This document shows positions 46,400 to 59,351 of a stretch of 64,000 bases of DNA, piece by piece. Origin of the DNA: Hydra vulgaris. Lineage: Eukaryota; Cnidaria; Hydrozoa; Anthoathecata; Hydridae. The number at the start of each line of letters is the position of its first letter. The stretch's first letter is position 1. Made by a program: the position numbers and the translations under genes. The notes beneath the pieces were generated by a model. That model saw only the letters and a list, made by a program, of their open reading frames with translations. It was not told the DNA's origin and ran no database searches. Where the stretch lies: positions 14,738,501-14,802,500 of the forward strand of contig NC_088922.1 in assembly GCF_038396675.1 (NCBI RefSeq), in the 5' to 3' direction.

Positions 46400-47706
46400 T
46401 TTTTTTTTCAAATGTTCTCGGCATCTAAAAAAATGACCAAAAAAATAAGAGTGAGAACTTTTATACGTTTTATTTTCTAGAATTTTAAACCTCTTAAGGG
46501 TTTATAAAATAAAAACATAAAAATGTAGTTTTTAAAAAAGAGTTGAACACATAAGAGTCTATTTTCAATGTGCTATTCCTGAATGCGACCCCAATCAAAG
46601 ATGTATGAAAAAAAAAATATCTAAAAATTATAAAGTTTTTTTTAGCGTAAAAAGAAATTTTAAAAATTAACGTTTTTATCATTATGACTAATAATATGAC
46701 TTAGGGAAGTTGTTAGTGTCTATTTAATTAATGCACTTTAAAATTCTGAACATTTTTACAGAACTGTTAGATCTTAAGGTGGTTTAAAATAATGAGAAAC
46801 TGTTGTTGGTTTTTTAGCTTATTTTTTATCATGAATAACAAAATTGCTTATAAATTGTTTATTTTTTAATCTCAAGTTAATACATAACACACCCAGACTA
46901 ATAATTAATGTCAATGAAACTCCTGGCTAGCTCAATACTGACAATACAGTAAAAGCAGAATTAGCATTGAAAATATAATAAGATGAAAAAACAATAATGG
47001 AAATAACGTGGGTAATATGGGATGGTATCCCATATTACCCCCATTTAGGTATCTCATATTACCCCACTATATAGCACACTTCTAATTTTGTTTTTTTTTA
47101 TGTACCACGTGGAATGAACAACCCTTAAAGGTATTTAATGTTTAATAATTGGTCAGTTACTAATTAAATTCTGAATATAGTATGATAGCTTACCTTTTTA
47201 GACTATTTTGGCCTCCTGTAAAAAGTCGATGTTATGTAAGGTTCACTGGTGAAAACTTGCAAGACTTTTTCCAGACGCAATATAATTCAAAAGAAAACAA
47301 CTTATACTTGCGGAAGTAACCTCCTGACATTAGCCTCGTTTCCAATTCAACAAATATTTTATAGCACTGACCTATAAGTAGATAATAGGGGTATTCCATA
47401 TTACCCGACTTTCCCCTTTGTATCTTAAATTACGAACTTTAGAAAAATCAATTCTTGTCCTGAATTCATTAATCTTTCGAATTTGTCCGTATGAAGCTTG
47501 GTTGCATGTGCATATGAAATCGCCATGTGAAAAAATATAATCTAAAAATCTTCTTCCTTGAAAGTCTTTCACTTAAATTTCCATTTAAAAACTTTTAAAG
47601 ATCTGAACAATCTTAAAGACGCATACTAGAAAAATGATCCTAGTTAGTACGGTTTTCGTACCTTGGCTTATATGTTTTATATTTATGGTTTTGGATTTCC
47701 CTTTAC
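46400..47706. other. AT-rich spacer with repeated GGGTAATATGGGAT motif
   Basis: gggtaatatgggat and its complement form a 14-base-arm inverted repeat with a 3-base loop (47010-47040). Related copies (tctcatattaccc near 47050, tccatattaccc near 47393) follow. These may be terminal repeats of the pogo-like element to the left. A minus-strand open frame at 47372-47572 overlaps the last copy and is not recognised. 46500-46980 holds nothing that I can support. Confidence 0.45.
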
Positions 47707-47962
47707 TACAGTGGCGAGCAAAATAATAGGTGCGAACCAAAAAATTAACAAATACGAGAATATCTTTGAAACAAATAAAATAAAAATTTGAATTTTTATT
47801 AGAACTTTTATTTTATTACATAAATAAACAGAAATTAATAAAAATTAAGTTATTAAATATATATAATATATATTTTACTTAAAAAAAAAAAAATTCCACA
47901 CCGAGCAAAATGATAGGTGTAAAATAAAAAATGAAGATGGAAGTCAATAGGGTTGCAAATTA

Positions 47963-48720
47963 TTAATCTTTTGTTGCATACCCTTTATTTTTTAATACTT
48001 CCGTGCATCTTGATGGCATTGAATCCACTAGTTTTCTGCAAACTTCTACAGGAATGCTCTACCAAGCCTCCTGGAGCATTATCCACAGTTTCTGTCCAGA
48101 AATTTTAAGTTTTAACTGCCTCCATGAATTTTCAATAGGATTTAGATCCGGTGACTGAGGTGGCTATTCTAAAACTTTTACGTTATTGGTCGTAAACCAC
48201 TCTTTCGCAGCTTTAGATGTATGTTTTGGGTCGCAGTCCTGTTGGAAATGCCAAATTATCGGCATATTTTCTTCGGCAAATGGCAACATGACATTATTTA
48301 GTGTGTCTACGTATGTATATTGGGTCATAATATCTTTGATCCAAAAAAGTGGCCCCACACCGTACCAGAAAAAGCAACCCTATACCATTATATTTCCTCC
48401 GCCGTGTTTCACTGTTTTCGCAGTGAAGCGAGGTGAAAGTTCTTGATTTGATGATCTTCTTACATACTGTTTTCCATCAGAATTAAATAAAATAATCTTT
48501 GTTTCATCACCCCACAAAATATTACGCCATTTTTTGGTCATACCTGGTCCCCGCCAAGCAATATGATTTTTTGCAAAAAATTTTCTTTTCATAATGTTCT
48601 TTCTACCAAGTAATGGTACTTTCCTCGGAGTTCGAGCTGGTAACTTACTATCTAAAAGCCTTCTTCTAACTGTCCAAACACTAATATTTTCATTAATATT
48701 TCTTTTCTTACAAAATAATA
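47963..48720 (-). pseudogene. Tc1-type transposase, N-terminus missing
   Basis: Minus strand: SVWTVRRRLLDSKLPARTPR (end of the DNA-binding part), KNHIAWRGPGMTKKWRNILW and WGDETKIILF (first catalytic Asp), VKHGGGNIMVWGCFFW, WHFQQDCDPKHTSK (second Asp), PPQSPDLNPIENSW (third acidic residue) and RCTEVLKNKGYATKD before TAA at 47963-47965. A stop and frame change lie near 48160-48180 and another near 48370. The N-terminal HTH is cut off at about 48715, where the nested retrotransposon begins. Confidence 0.88.
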
Positions 48721-51700
48721 AATGTTTACAATTTTTTTAATAACATTAACTAAAGTTTTATATTTTTACAATATATGGTTTTACAAGCTTTCGTAAATAT
48801 ATTCATTTTCTGTTTTGTATATTTTATTATATAAGTTTTGTATTTTTAATTTTTAATTTTTTTGTGTTTTTTGATTTTATATTTTCTTGTGATTTTTGGT
48901 ATTTTTTTGTATTTTTTATTTTTTATTTTTTTGCTGTTGTGCGGATAAAAATCGAGAGTTTAGATTATGTTAAAAAAAGGAGAAATTTTAAAATAGGTTA
49001 AAGAAAGAATCATAAGGTAAAAAGAATGATTTATATGCAAAAAAATTAAAAAAAGAATTACAAGACTTTCACATAAACATTACGTTACGAACACTATAGA
49101 TAAAAAACTTATGTGTTAAAATAATATTTCATAAAATAAGGGCTGGCAGTGATTTGCTAATCATATATAATAATAATTTTGTTGCATAACATAAAAAATT
49201 GCAAGAGGGAAGGAAATCTTTACTAAACATACAACTAGCCGTTGTTTTATTTTAGCTCATATGTTTAGTTTCAGACTTCCATTCTCCACTTGACAGAAAA
49301 CATTTTTAATACAAAAATACACACAAAAATGTCCGCGGTGTTTCTACGGACATGATAATTATATTTTAAGGTAATAATATTCCTGATGTTCCTGATTATT
49401 ACCCTGATCACTGCCATTGGGTCAATTTTTTTTATACTATACATATAGTGGCATCTACTGTTCCATATTGCACTCATGATGGTTTCAGTGAGTGTCAACA
49501 GCAGCTGCGAAGTGGGGTTTTTCTCTGATAAATTCGCTGTTTCAATCGAGAAAATCGAATTTATCGGAGAAAAGCTGTTTCGGGATGTCAAGGAGTTATA
49601 TACGTGTTTAAAATACTCCCAAATTTCAACAGAAGGAGGACAGTAGGCAAAGATATGCATGTTGTCCTCGATTTTACCACAAGTTTTGCATTTGTTATTT
49701 TTGACGATCTGCTACCTTGTGCTTTTGGCTAGCAAGGCCGCAGAAGGTAAACTGTTGTGTAAAAAAAGAAAGAGGATGTTTTGAGTCGGTCCGCATCCGT
49801 AGGAGGTGAAGTTTTTCCAAATTTGGGTCCACGGCATTGTTGTTTTTGTTGAACCGTTCCAGAAAAGTTCTGCTGGGACGACTGTCTTTTTGTTTATTGC
49901 CACTTCTAATTAATAATTTTTTGTTGTTTTTAGGGGGACGTTAAAAAAGTGACCCGTTTTTGCCTAATATTTCTATTGTTGTTTTGTAGTACTGTGACGT
50001 TTTGTTGTCCCAGTGTTTTGAAAAATTGTTTTGCTTTAAAAAGTTCCAGCTTTAGTTTTGCTTCGTAAATTTTATAAGTGAACTCGCCCACCAATACTTT
50101 GAAAAGTAGTAATATTCGTGAGCTTTGTCTTCTTCGCATTCTTTCAGTTGAAAGAGTGTTTTGAGGCGAAGTGCAAGACTTTGCTCCTTCGGTGATAAAA
50201 TTCCGAGACCCCCGCTTTTGACGAGTAAAAAAAGTGTCTCTCGTTTGACCGGATTGAAAATGGTCTTTTGCCACAGATTTTCGAAAATGGCTCTATGCAG
50301 ACGTTCTATTACCCATTCGGCAACGGGCAGCACGTTTGCCAAAAACCACACTTTTGACATTGCTAACGTATTTATCAGCATAGTCTTTCCCCTAAGTGAC
50401 AAAGTACGTAGTCCCAGAAACTTGAGTTTTTTCCCTATTTTGTTTGGAGTTACTAACTAGTTGAAATTGGTAGTATTGCTCAGTCTAGTGTAAAAAGTAA
50501 CACCTAATATTTTGAAACCGCTGTTGTTGTTCCACTCTATGTCGTCCATTTCCGGGTACATTTTAGGATCAAAACCCCCAAGAGCGAGACCCTTGGTTTT
50601 TGAGGCGTTGATCACTGAACCACTTATTTTTTCGAAAAAAAAACGGACTGATTTTACGTCCCTGGCAAAAAAGTTTGAATGGTCTGCGTACTGCTGTATT
50701 TTAAGGGGTTTAGGTGTACCTGGTAACGGCAAACCCTCTATTCTGCTGTCCGCTCTGATCACCAAAGCGAGAGCTTCGGTAACAAAAACGTACAGCAAGA
50801 GAGAGGGAGGGTCACCCTGTCTAACTCCTCTTTCCGTAGGAAAGTAGGCTGACAGTAAACCGCAATTCAGAACAGATAACAAAACTTCTGAATATAAGGT
50901 GTTGACAAAAGATACAAAGTTTTCTCCGAGATTAAATTTTCGGAAAATCTGAAGCAGAAACGCACGATCGACTTTATCAAACGCCTTTTCTTGATCTATT
51001 GACAAACTGAAACTAGGTAGATTTTTAAATTCCGCGTAATCGATAAGATCACGAACTAAATGTAAATTTGAGAATATTGTTCTATCTGGGATTCCGCAAG
51101 TTTGATTTGGTTCTAAAATTTTCCCCATTACTTTTGCAAGTCGTAGGGCCAGCGCTTTTGTGATTATTTTGTAATCAGCGCCGATTAAGGATATGGGCCT
51201 CCAGTTTTTGCATTCGGTAAAATCGCCTTGTTTAGGAATCAGTGAAGTAAATGATTTTTCATAGAGTGGCTAGTGTTTTTTTCTACGAAAAGTATTTCGT
51301 AGGCAAGTTCTTCAAAATCTTTTTCTAAAGTGTGCCAAAAAGTTTTATAAAATTCAGCTGGAAGTCCGTCATAGCCCGGAGATTTTCCGTTTTCAATTTA
51401 AAAAGGGCTTCTTTCAGTTCTACGCCGGTTAGGCGGGTGTTTAAAAATTGATTTTCATCATCACTTAAACGTTTAGTGATGTGTGATAAGACATATTTTT
51501 GGCTGTCTTTGCATAAACTAGTTTTGGTGTAAATGTTTTTATAATATAAAACAAGGGAGTTTAGTATTTCACCAGGTTCACTTGTCAATGTGCCGTCATT
51601 CTTGCGAATTTCGGTAACTGACTTGTTCCGATGTTGAGTTTTTTCCAAATTATACAAAAATTTTGAAGGTTTTTCTCCTTCTTCAATTAGTTTTTGTTTC

Positions 51701-52404
51701 GTGCGAATGAACGCTCCGGGAAACTGGAGCAAGAAAAGAGCATCGCGTTTTTCTGTGATGCTATCTAAATTCGGGTTAGCGTTTTGTCGCTCCCGTTGGA
51801 TTTCGTTTTCAATCCTTTTGATATTTTTTTTTGTTTTTCGCACTTTGCTGTATCGATATGTGTTGTAATTAAGCCCTAACAAAAAGTTTGCAGTCGTCCC
51901 ACCATTTTAAAATTGACGTATAGGACCGTTTTTTAGTTTGCCAATCTTGAATTAAGAGTTTAATATTCTGCCTATGCACTTCTATTTCCAAAAGGGAGCA
52001 ATTTAATTTCCAGTATCCTGGTTCTCTCCTGGTTTTACTAAAATTGACAGTTGTTGACACAAACTCGTGGTCAGAAAAAGGGTTGGTGAGAATTTTGGTG
52101 TATGTTGTTTTTTTGGCGACTTTTTCAGGGCAGTAGATTCTGTCGAGTCTACATTTGACCGTCTGATTGCGCCATGTGAGTTCTCTTTTGTTGGGAAACT
52201 TGTAACGAAAAACATCAACTAGGTTATACCTACCTTGGAAGACCCCGAGTTCAGTAATGCCGTAAGTGTGATATCTAAAGTTCTTTGTGCCTTCTGTGTC
52301 AAGAGGCAGGCTTTCGACCATGTTGAAATCCCCGGCTAACAGGACGGGGTAGTCCTGTGTCCTGCGAGATGTCTCCAAGGCCGCCGAAAAAAAGGCGCCT
52401 TATG
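48715..52404 (-). pseudogene. Nested non-LTR retrotransposon (L1/Tx1-like), 5'-truncated
   Basis: Reading on the minus strand: 52378-51869 is an APE endonuclease C-terminal half (VLLAGDFNMVESLP, RLDRIYCPEK, PFSDHEFVSTTV). 51882-51325 is a linker and RT start. 51128-50457 is the RT core with FSLSIDQEKAFDKVDRAFLL (motif A), RGVRQGDPPSLLLYVFVTEA (motif B) and QYADHSNFF, where the catalytic YADD is YADH. 50402-49712 is the thumb. 49660-49271 starts with MHIFAYCPPSVEIWEYF, preceded by C..C (CKTCGKIEDN), the usual C-terminal Cys-His motif. The endonuclease N-terminus and ORF1 are absent, consistent with 5' truncation on insertion. 48720-49270 is the T-rich 3' region. It has the same clade features as the 39.6-44.8 kb element. 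Confidence 0.82.
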
Positions 52405-52450
52405 ACTCGGACCAGAGTTCCAAATAGACTCGGACCAGAGTTTCAAATAG
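52405..52450. repeat. 23-base tandem duplication at the retroelement 5' edge
   Basis: actcggaccagagttccaaa(tag) is repeated with one difference (52405-52427, 52428-52450), just where the nested element ends and Tc1 sequence resumes. Confidence 0.85.
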
Positions 52451-52531
52451 ATTCACATTATAAAATATACTGTAAAATGTCAATTTAAGTGAAATTTATT
52501 ATTCACACCTATTATTTTGCTCGCCACTGTA

Positions 52532-55500
52532 TATCATGAATCTAAATTACTAAACAGGATTTTTTTACTTGTTGCTTTATTTTTTATTTTTTTCAAAAGA
52601 ACAAAAAGTTTTTTTTTTAAAAAAAATCATATTTGCTACGCAATAAAGTTGCGCTTATTTGAGTACCCGCTTAAAGAGTGTTAAAGTCAACTTTTAAATT
52701 GAGAATGCTGTTCTTTGTTTACTTTCATATTTTTTAAAACAAAAAAAATAAACATCATAGCTTCCCCTTTTTTTATTTGTTTTGATATTCACATCTCTAT
52801 AAAGATTTTGCGCAAAAAACTCTAAATCACCGTAATCGTTGATGACATAAACTTTTTTTATACCATCGTCATCTTCGATAACCATAACTTCTTTATTTTT
52901 TTTATTTTTTGTTTATAAACGCTATAAAGGTAAGAATTGTTTGCTTGGATTTGTACTGTTAAACAAGTAGTGTTTAAAAATTAGTAAAACAAGTAGTGCA
53001 AAAAAACAAGTAGTTTTAAAAAAATAATCGCTTTAAAAAGACAAGTAATTCACATGACAAGGAATAATCACATAATATTTGCATAATATTGATTAAAAAT
53101 TAAAAAAAAAATTATTTTAAAAGAAAGCTCTGCGAATAAAATGACTGCGAAAAGTGCTTTGATGACACTTTAAATAATTTCAAAACAAGCAAATACACCA
53201 CGACAACGTAGGTTAGCGCGTAATCATTCCGCACTAAGTTAAAGTAGCCATGGTTGCAAACTTACCTCAAGCGCACCTTTACATCTCATACCATTCAATG
53301 TTTATATGTTATATGTTGTATAATCCCGTGAAAACCAAGATTGCTAGACCTTGATTGGCTAGAAAGCTTACAAAGAATGAAAATTCAATGTATGTGCACA
53401 TCAAATTCGTCAGGGCTAGGTGGTCTAGAAAGCTTAGACAGTTTCAGACTAAGTAAGGTTCAGGAGTAAGTTAAGTAAGTAGGTAAGTAAGCATCAATCT
53501 CGGTGAAAAAAAGTCAGATGAAGGAGAATCTGAAATTGTTAAAAAAAACAACTGAAAAAGAGTAAAGGTAGCAAGAAACACTTGTAAAATAAATATTTAA
53601 ATACACTTTATACATATTTACACATTTTTTGTTTTTTTACATTTTATTGCCGTTTTCTTAAGAAGTTCGATACTTCGCGTTTAAAGGCTTTCTAATATAC
53701 TAAAGGCTTTCTAATATTCTAAAATACTTCGCATTAAATGCACATTTAACGCGATGCATTACATGCACAATAAACGTGAATTATTAAACAAAAAATGACA
53801 ATAGGCAATTTTTTGTTGAAGGTCATAGCGATTTGCAAATCATAGTTTGTTTTCTTTAAATAATATAAGATAATTGTTTAAAAAGAATTTGCTTTCGATT
53901 GGCTCAACTTTAAGAAAGATAGTCATATAATTTCCAAAACTATTACAGACAGCAAGAATCTCATTTTTTAACGGGCATAAGTTTACTTTGCAATTCATTT
54001 ATTGTTATATTAAATTTTGCAGCGACAAGGTTTCTAATTGCTGTTCATCTATAAATACATAAATAAATTCGCGTTATGTTTTTAATCTGTTAAAACTCCA
54101 TAAGTATTTTTTGTATTGTTCCTCTATTGCAACTTTTCCCATTAATTTTCACTGTTTAAGAAATCAGAAAATTTGAAATAATTCCTCATGGAATTATGAA
54201 ATTAGGGCTTGCCTTTCAAATATGTCATTTTTATTCGCTTGTTTCTTTACTTTCATTGACAATATAAATCGATCCAGTCTCTCTCGTTTTTGCATATACA
54301 GATGTAAATGCATTTCTTTTTTATAAAGATATAAAACAAAAGGATCTAAATACTGGAATAATTGATTTCTAATAAATTCAAAAAGTGAAGCTTAAGTCAG
54401 ACAAACTACCTATGATGAACTAATCCAGAAACGCTACTTTGACAAAATCGAAAATTGAGCAACCTGCACAATGAAGGTACACAGTATATAAAAAAACTAA
54501 TATTTAAAAATAACATAAGGAGTTTAACGTTACGACTTTTTACTTCATAATCCGTTTTATTAAAGATAACTTGTGGACCATACAAGCTTGCCACTCTTAA
54601 GTATTTATGTATTGAATCACACTAGAATACAAATAAGTATTACAACCATAAAAGAAGTTATTATTATTAATACATTAAATAGGTTTGAATCAATGTTAAT
54701 TTTATGTTTTATAAAATTTGTTTAATATACTACCTACGAAAACTAATAAAATTTAAATCAGCTTTCATAAACAACTTATCGGTTATCTTTTTAGAAATAA
54801 GTGATTACTTGACCAGCATTAAACTCTCAGTGTGGGTTTGTAAAATCAGGAGAAATCTAACCAACAATTTTTGAATCTTAAGAGGTGAGTCTTTAGAAAT
54901 AGGGTACAAACAAATAGCTTCTTCCAGCATCAATCTAGGAGCATTCGTAACTCTTTTTGTAAATACACTATAAGTCTCGTTATCAAAAAGTTGTTTCTTG
55001 TTGTGTTGAAAGAGTGTTGAAAGCGATGGTTTTTTTCTTCTTAGATTCATTCTGGGCGATAGAAAGAACTATATTCTTAGTTATTGCTGTTTATTAAAAT
55101 AAATAATGACCGCACACCTAATATTAATTATAATATTTCTAATTCTTTGCGTCTAAATTTATTTAATTAGACTGTATATTCTAATTTAGTATTAGAAATC
55201 ATTTTTAACCAAAAATTAATAAACAGAAAAAATCTTACAACGACATCTTGTCAAAACTATTTTTTTATTTACAGCTGATTCGTACAAAATTGGATTTACT
55301 TCTCGGCTGCTATTTTTGATGGAGCTATTTACAGCTGTAAAATGAGGAAATCGCTTTACCTTTATATTTTGTCATTTACTAAATTGTCTTTGTCAAAAAT
55401 TATTACGCAACTTTTTGAACTAGAAATCCTAACACAAAATTAGAAACTTTGATTAAATAAATCGAATCAAACAATTTATGTATGCAGCAGCATATTTGAA

Positions 55501-56480
55501 AACTTGAAGAAAAATATAATAGCGATGAAAAAGGAAAGAGCTCAAAAGTGTATTTTATATTAATTTTAATAAAAATAACTTTAATAAAAACATGAATAAA
55601 AACATTTAAAAATAATAATAAAAATAAATATTTCAGTATTAAACGTGACTCTTACCCATTTATGGCTGTAAGAAAGATATAAAGATATGCAAGTAGACTT
55701 CCTTTGCAAAGAATATTATCTTTAGCAATATTCTATTTTTGATTTTACTATGATAAGGCACATGATATCAACTTATCTTCAATTGAATATTTGCTCTCAA
55801 GAAATAGTTTTATGTGAGGTGAAAAAAAAAGAATGACAGTTTGTTTAATTTACATCATCAAAAGGGATTCTGGTAATCTAAAAATATATTATTAATCTAA
55901 ATATTGAAAACATAAAATAAATAATAAAACCATTTAGTTTTATCTAGTCAAACTTGACAAAATAAAACAGTTAACTACTAAAATTGACAAAATAAAACTA
56001 ATCAGTCTATAGCAGTCATATTTATTGCAAACTTTTTCTAAAATTAGTTTACTTTTAATTCAATATAATAAGGACTGGCAATGCTGGGAGTTTAAAAAAG
56101 AACTGTATTGTCTTTAACTGCAGTTAAAAAAACCTCGTTACACATTGTAAGTAAGGCACTAAAACTGTGAGGTAATAAATACTGTTTTTCCTCCTTTTAC
56201 TTGAGTTTCTTTAAAAGTATAAACAGAAGATTGAAAACCATCATGAAACCATAAAGACGATTAAGGACAATAATATTATTACCATTAATCTGGAGGCAGG
56301 TAATAACATTTTTTTTTAATTGTAAAAAGATGCTACAGTTTTTAAAACGACAGCACTAAAAGGCATATTTTTGAAGTTTAAATGCCTAACGTTTTTAATA
56401 CTTGTTGTTTCCTCTCAAAAGACGTGCACATGTGGTATTGAAGTGGGTCAAAATGTCTTGATTGTTGTGGATAACGAATA
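52532..56480. other. AT-rich stretch with two unassigned small open frames
   Basis: Minus-strand frames 52885-52694 (63 residues, starts MVIEDDDGIKKVYVINDYGD) and 55050-54805 (81 residues, starts MNLRRKKPSLSTLFQHNKKQ) have protein-like composition but no family that I recognise; either could be an exon of a host gene. Short ggtaagtaagt-like words cluster near 53450-53490. The rest is A/T-rich with no signal. Confidence 0.35.
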
Positions 56481-56489
56481 AAAAAATGG

Positions 56490-56880
56490 AGCTTTGGTAT
56501 AAACTTATCTGAAAATAAACCCGTAAAAAAGAGTATGATTGCCTACAATTTCTACTTCTAAAGAGATTAAGTAAACCTTATTAATAACCGGAGAGAGACA
56601 CACTTGAAGAATATGCTCCAGTGTTTGAGCCGAATCTTCATCTAATAAAGCTTGAAGTTATTTGTCTTCAATTTTTTTTGGCTGTCCTCGCCGATCTTTG
56701 TCGTTGACGTCAAAATTGCCAGGTTTGAAACGCTGAAAACAATCTTGCCAGGCTATTATGGATAGTGCAGCATCTCCGAAAGCTTGCCGTAACCTAATGC
56801 TTGCATTTGGTGCACGTCAGCGGCTTTCTTCTTGAGATGAAAAAGGGAAAGAAGGGCTTCCCGAAAATGATATTTTTTCT
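56490..56880 (-). pseudogene. mariner-type transposase N-terminal fragment
   Basis: In shifting minus-strand frames: ALSIIAWQDCFQRFKPGNFD, VNDKDRRGQPKKIED and LQALLDEDSAQTLEHILQVC. This fits the mariner/SETMAR DNA-binding region (pattern W...F..G.FDV.D..R.GRP followed by LL.ED...T). No catalytic domain remains. Upstream TIRs not found. Confidence 0.7.
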
Positions 56881-58670
56881 AGATAATGTTTAAAATATTT
56901 TTAATATTTTAAATTATTATTTTTGTTTAGATGTCAACTTTCTGGCGCGAAAATTGACATCTAATTTAAAAATAACGCATATTTTTAATGAAATATAGGA
57001 AAGATATTTATTGATAAAACGCTGATAAAACACATAATTAAAATTCGTTACATAAAAATAATTTTATTTTGACAAAATAGAACAACAACAAAAAACGCGG
57101 AAAATAACTTCTGGACCTAATAATTATTCCTCGTTGACTTTTTTTGCAATCTTTTCTACTGCAAGTTTTGTTTTTTATATTTGCTACTTTCTTCATTATT
57201 TTGTAACTTTGTTACTATTACTCATGATGATAACATTGTGGTTAGTTTCCCCGGTAACTGTGATTCTTTTTAACTGTGATTATCTTTATTTATTTTCATT
57301 TCCTTTCTTACAAAAAACATTTTGCGTATATAGCAAGGCATAAGAATTGTTTCCTTTGCTTGCTTAGTAGAATACACTAGATCTGGCGTAACGGGGACTT
57401 TAGAAAATTGTTTCTCTTCGATTCCGCATTCTTTAGAAAAATCGAAAAACCTTAAGATGCCCCTACTAAATCAGCATATTTCAAATAGTTTTTTGCAATT
57501 TAGTGCAAAACGCAGTTTAAAAGTTAGTTGATGTTTTGCTGTCTTTTTCTTTTTGAGGTATGAATTTATTTTTCAAAAAAATGGTTTCTTTTTTATGCTT
57601 ATTTAAACATTACGAAAAAAAGTAATTAAAAAAAAAAAATTTTAAATAAAGAAAATCATGTGATTTGATTTTAAAAATGACATCATAAACATTACCAAAA
57701 ATCGTGTGATGAGAAAAAATTATGAGATTTCTATTTTGAGCCGAAAATAACAAACTAAAAAAAGATTAGAGATAACAAGTGTAGTAAACATTTTTATAAT
57801 TAAAAATGTTTTTTTCGTATAAGATATCAAAGAAAATCAGACTTGTTGACTTTCAGTGAAAACAATGGATAATTTAAATGATCATTTTTTAATCTTTTTA
57901 GCAAATTAAATAAAAAAATAAAAGAAACTAAACAATTACTGGAATCTGAAGTGATGTATATGATAATCAATTTTGGTTTAATTATAAATCTACTATTATT
58001 GATGTGAAATTAGATGTAATTAAACAAAACGCATTTTGGAAATTTTGAAACTTATAAAATGGAATTATAATAATTTAAAAGTGGAATAAGTCGATTCCAT
58101 GCAGTACTTGAATTGCGCCTAAACAGTGAATCACTTATTGAAAAAAAAGTTAGATTATTACGGAAACATGAAAACAATGTTACTTATTGTCATTTTTGTA
58201 ACACTTTTTATTTAAAATAAGATGATTTTTTATTATACACACGATCATTTTAATTGTTTTTGAAATTCTTGTAAAGTGTTTAGAAATTTTTAATTTTTTT
58301 TTGTTTTCAAAAAGATTGTAATTTTGTTTTAAGTAATTTGTAATTTTTTAAAAAAGAAATGAAACGAATAAAAATAGTAGATACTAACGGATAGTGTTCC
58401 TAAGCATTTAAAGGAATTGCAGCTTTTGATTTAAGAACAACAGAAGCAAATGTTTTATTGCCAGCGACAATCACTTCGCTTTCAACTGATGTTTTTAATA
58501 AAAAATGGATTATGATTTCCTAAGACGAATTGTTTGGAAATCAGATTTAGCTTTTCGTCATAATACTATTTTATTCAATGGCATTCAATCATAAAAATAT
58601 TGTAAAAAAGTAAAGTTGTACTTAATAACTATTCTCAAGTACCATATACATTTAGTTGTGGTAATACCAT
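56881..58670. other. AT-rich stretch, no recognised gene
   Basis: Small open frames on either strand look like chance. A small direct/inverted pair (ttagatgtcaactttctggcgcgaaaattgacatctaa) near 56928-56964 forms a stem with arms ttagatgtcaa. Confidence 0.4.
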
Positions 58671-58673
58671 CCC

Positions 58674-58930
58674 AGCTAACAATTAACGTTCAACGAACGT
58701 TGCCACAACGTTCGTTTAGGTTTGCGTAACATTCGTCGCGAACGTTACATGAACTAACTTCTGTGAACTCCTAATTACAGTTCTTGAACGTTCAATACGA
58801 ACGTTCAAACAACTAACAGCGAACGTCGACCGAACATTCAGTGCAAACGTTATGCGAACGATATTTTAATAGCCCTTGAACGTTCACTTTAAACGTGAAA
58901 TAACGAACATCGGACGTTTACGAAACGTTT
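58674..58930. repeat. Array of GAACGTTC-type palindromic motifs, likely subterminal region of CACTA-like element
   Basis: About 20 copies of aacgtt/gaacgt/acgttc words in 255 bases, in both orientations, starting after cccagctaacaatt. Arrays of short motifs near the ends, bound by an accessory protein, are typical of CACTA elements. The array lies beyond the 3' end of the accessory gene and transposase of the element that fills the rest of the window. Confidence 0.7.
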
Positions 58931-59351
58931 CTTTTTTTTAAATTAAATGTATAAATGCATTGATTTAAACGGACTTACGGTTTAAACCTATACATTTGCT
59001 AGTTTAATATTAAGAATAAACAATGCAATGTTTTTTCTTAACATTAAACTAATGTTTAGCGTCAGCAGAATCATTTTTTATTTAACCAGTACAAAATTAC
59101 CATGTTTTACAACATAATTACTCTTAAGTTAGCTTATTTGAGAGACCACAACTTATTCCATTTTAACCGTTAAGCCATAACTTGATGAGCTGTTCACAAT
59201 TAACAAAAAGTTATAACAAAAAATACTACAAATAAGTAATGAAAAAGTTTATTTATTATTTATAACCCCGTAGGAAAAAAATTTTTATAAATCAATCATA
59301 ACTTATAAATACAATCAAAAAACAAAGAATGACATAACTATTTTAATATTA
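58931..59351. other. Spacer between motif array and accessory gene
   Basis: A/T-rich, with no coding signal that I can support. Probably the 3' untranslated and internal part of the CACTA-like element. Confidence 0.4.

Larger units (their letters stand above)
47709..52529. mobile_element. Tc1/mariner element with perfect TIR tips, carrying a nested insertion
   Basis: The left end starts cagtggcgagcaaaataata. The right end is the reverse complement of the same sequence (24 identical bases), and both are flanked by TA (47707-47708 and 52530-52531). A further direct copy of the binding-site-like word (gagcaaaatgataggtgt) occurs near 47903-47920, an IR/DR layout common in Tc1 elements. The element is 4.8 kb instead of about 1.6 kb because a non-LTR retrotransposon is nested inside. 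Confidence 0.85.

Noticed and set aside
57134-57343. Hydrophobic plus-strand frame of 69 residues
   Set aside because: T-rich sequence gives Phe/Leu-rich translation by composition; no start context or neighbour supports it.
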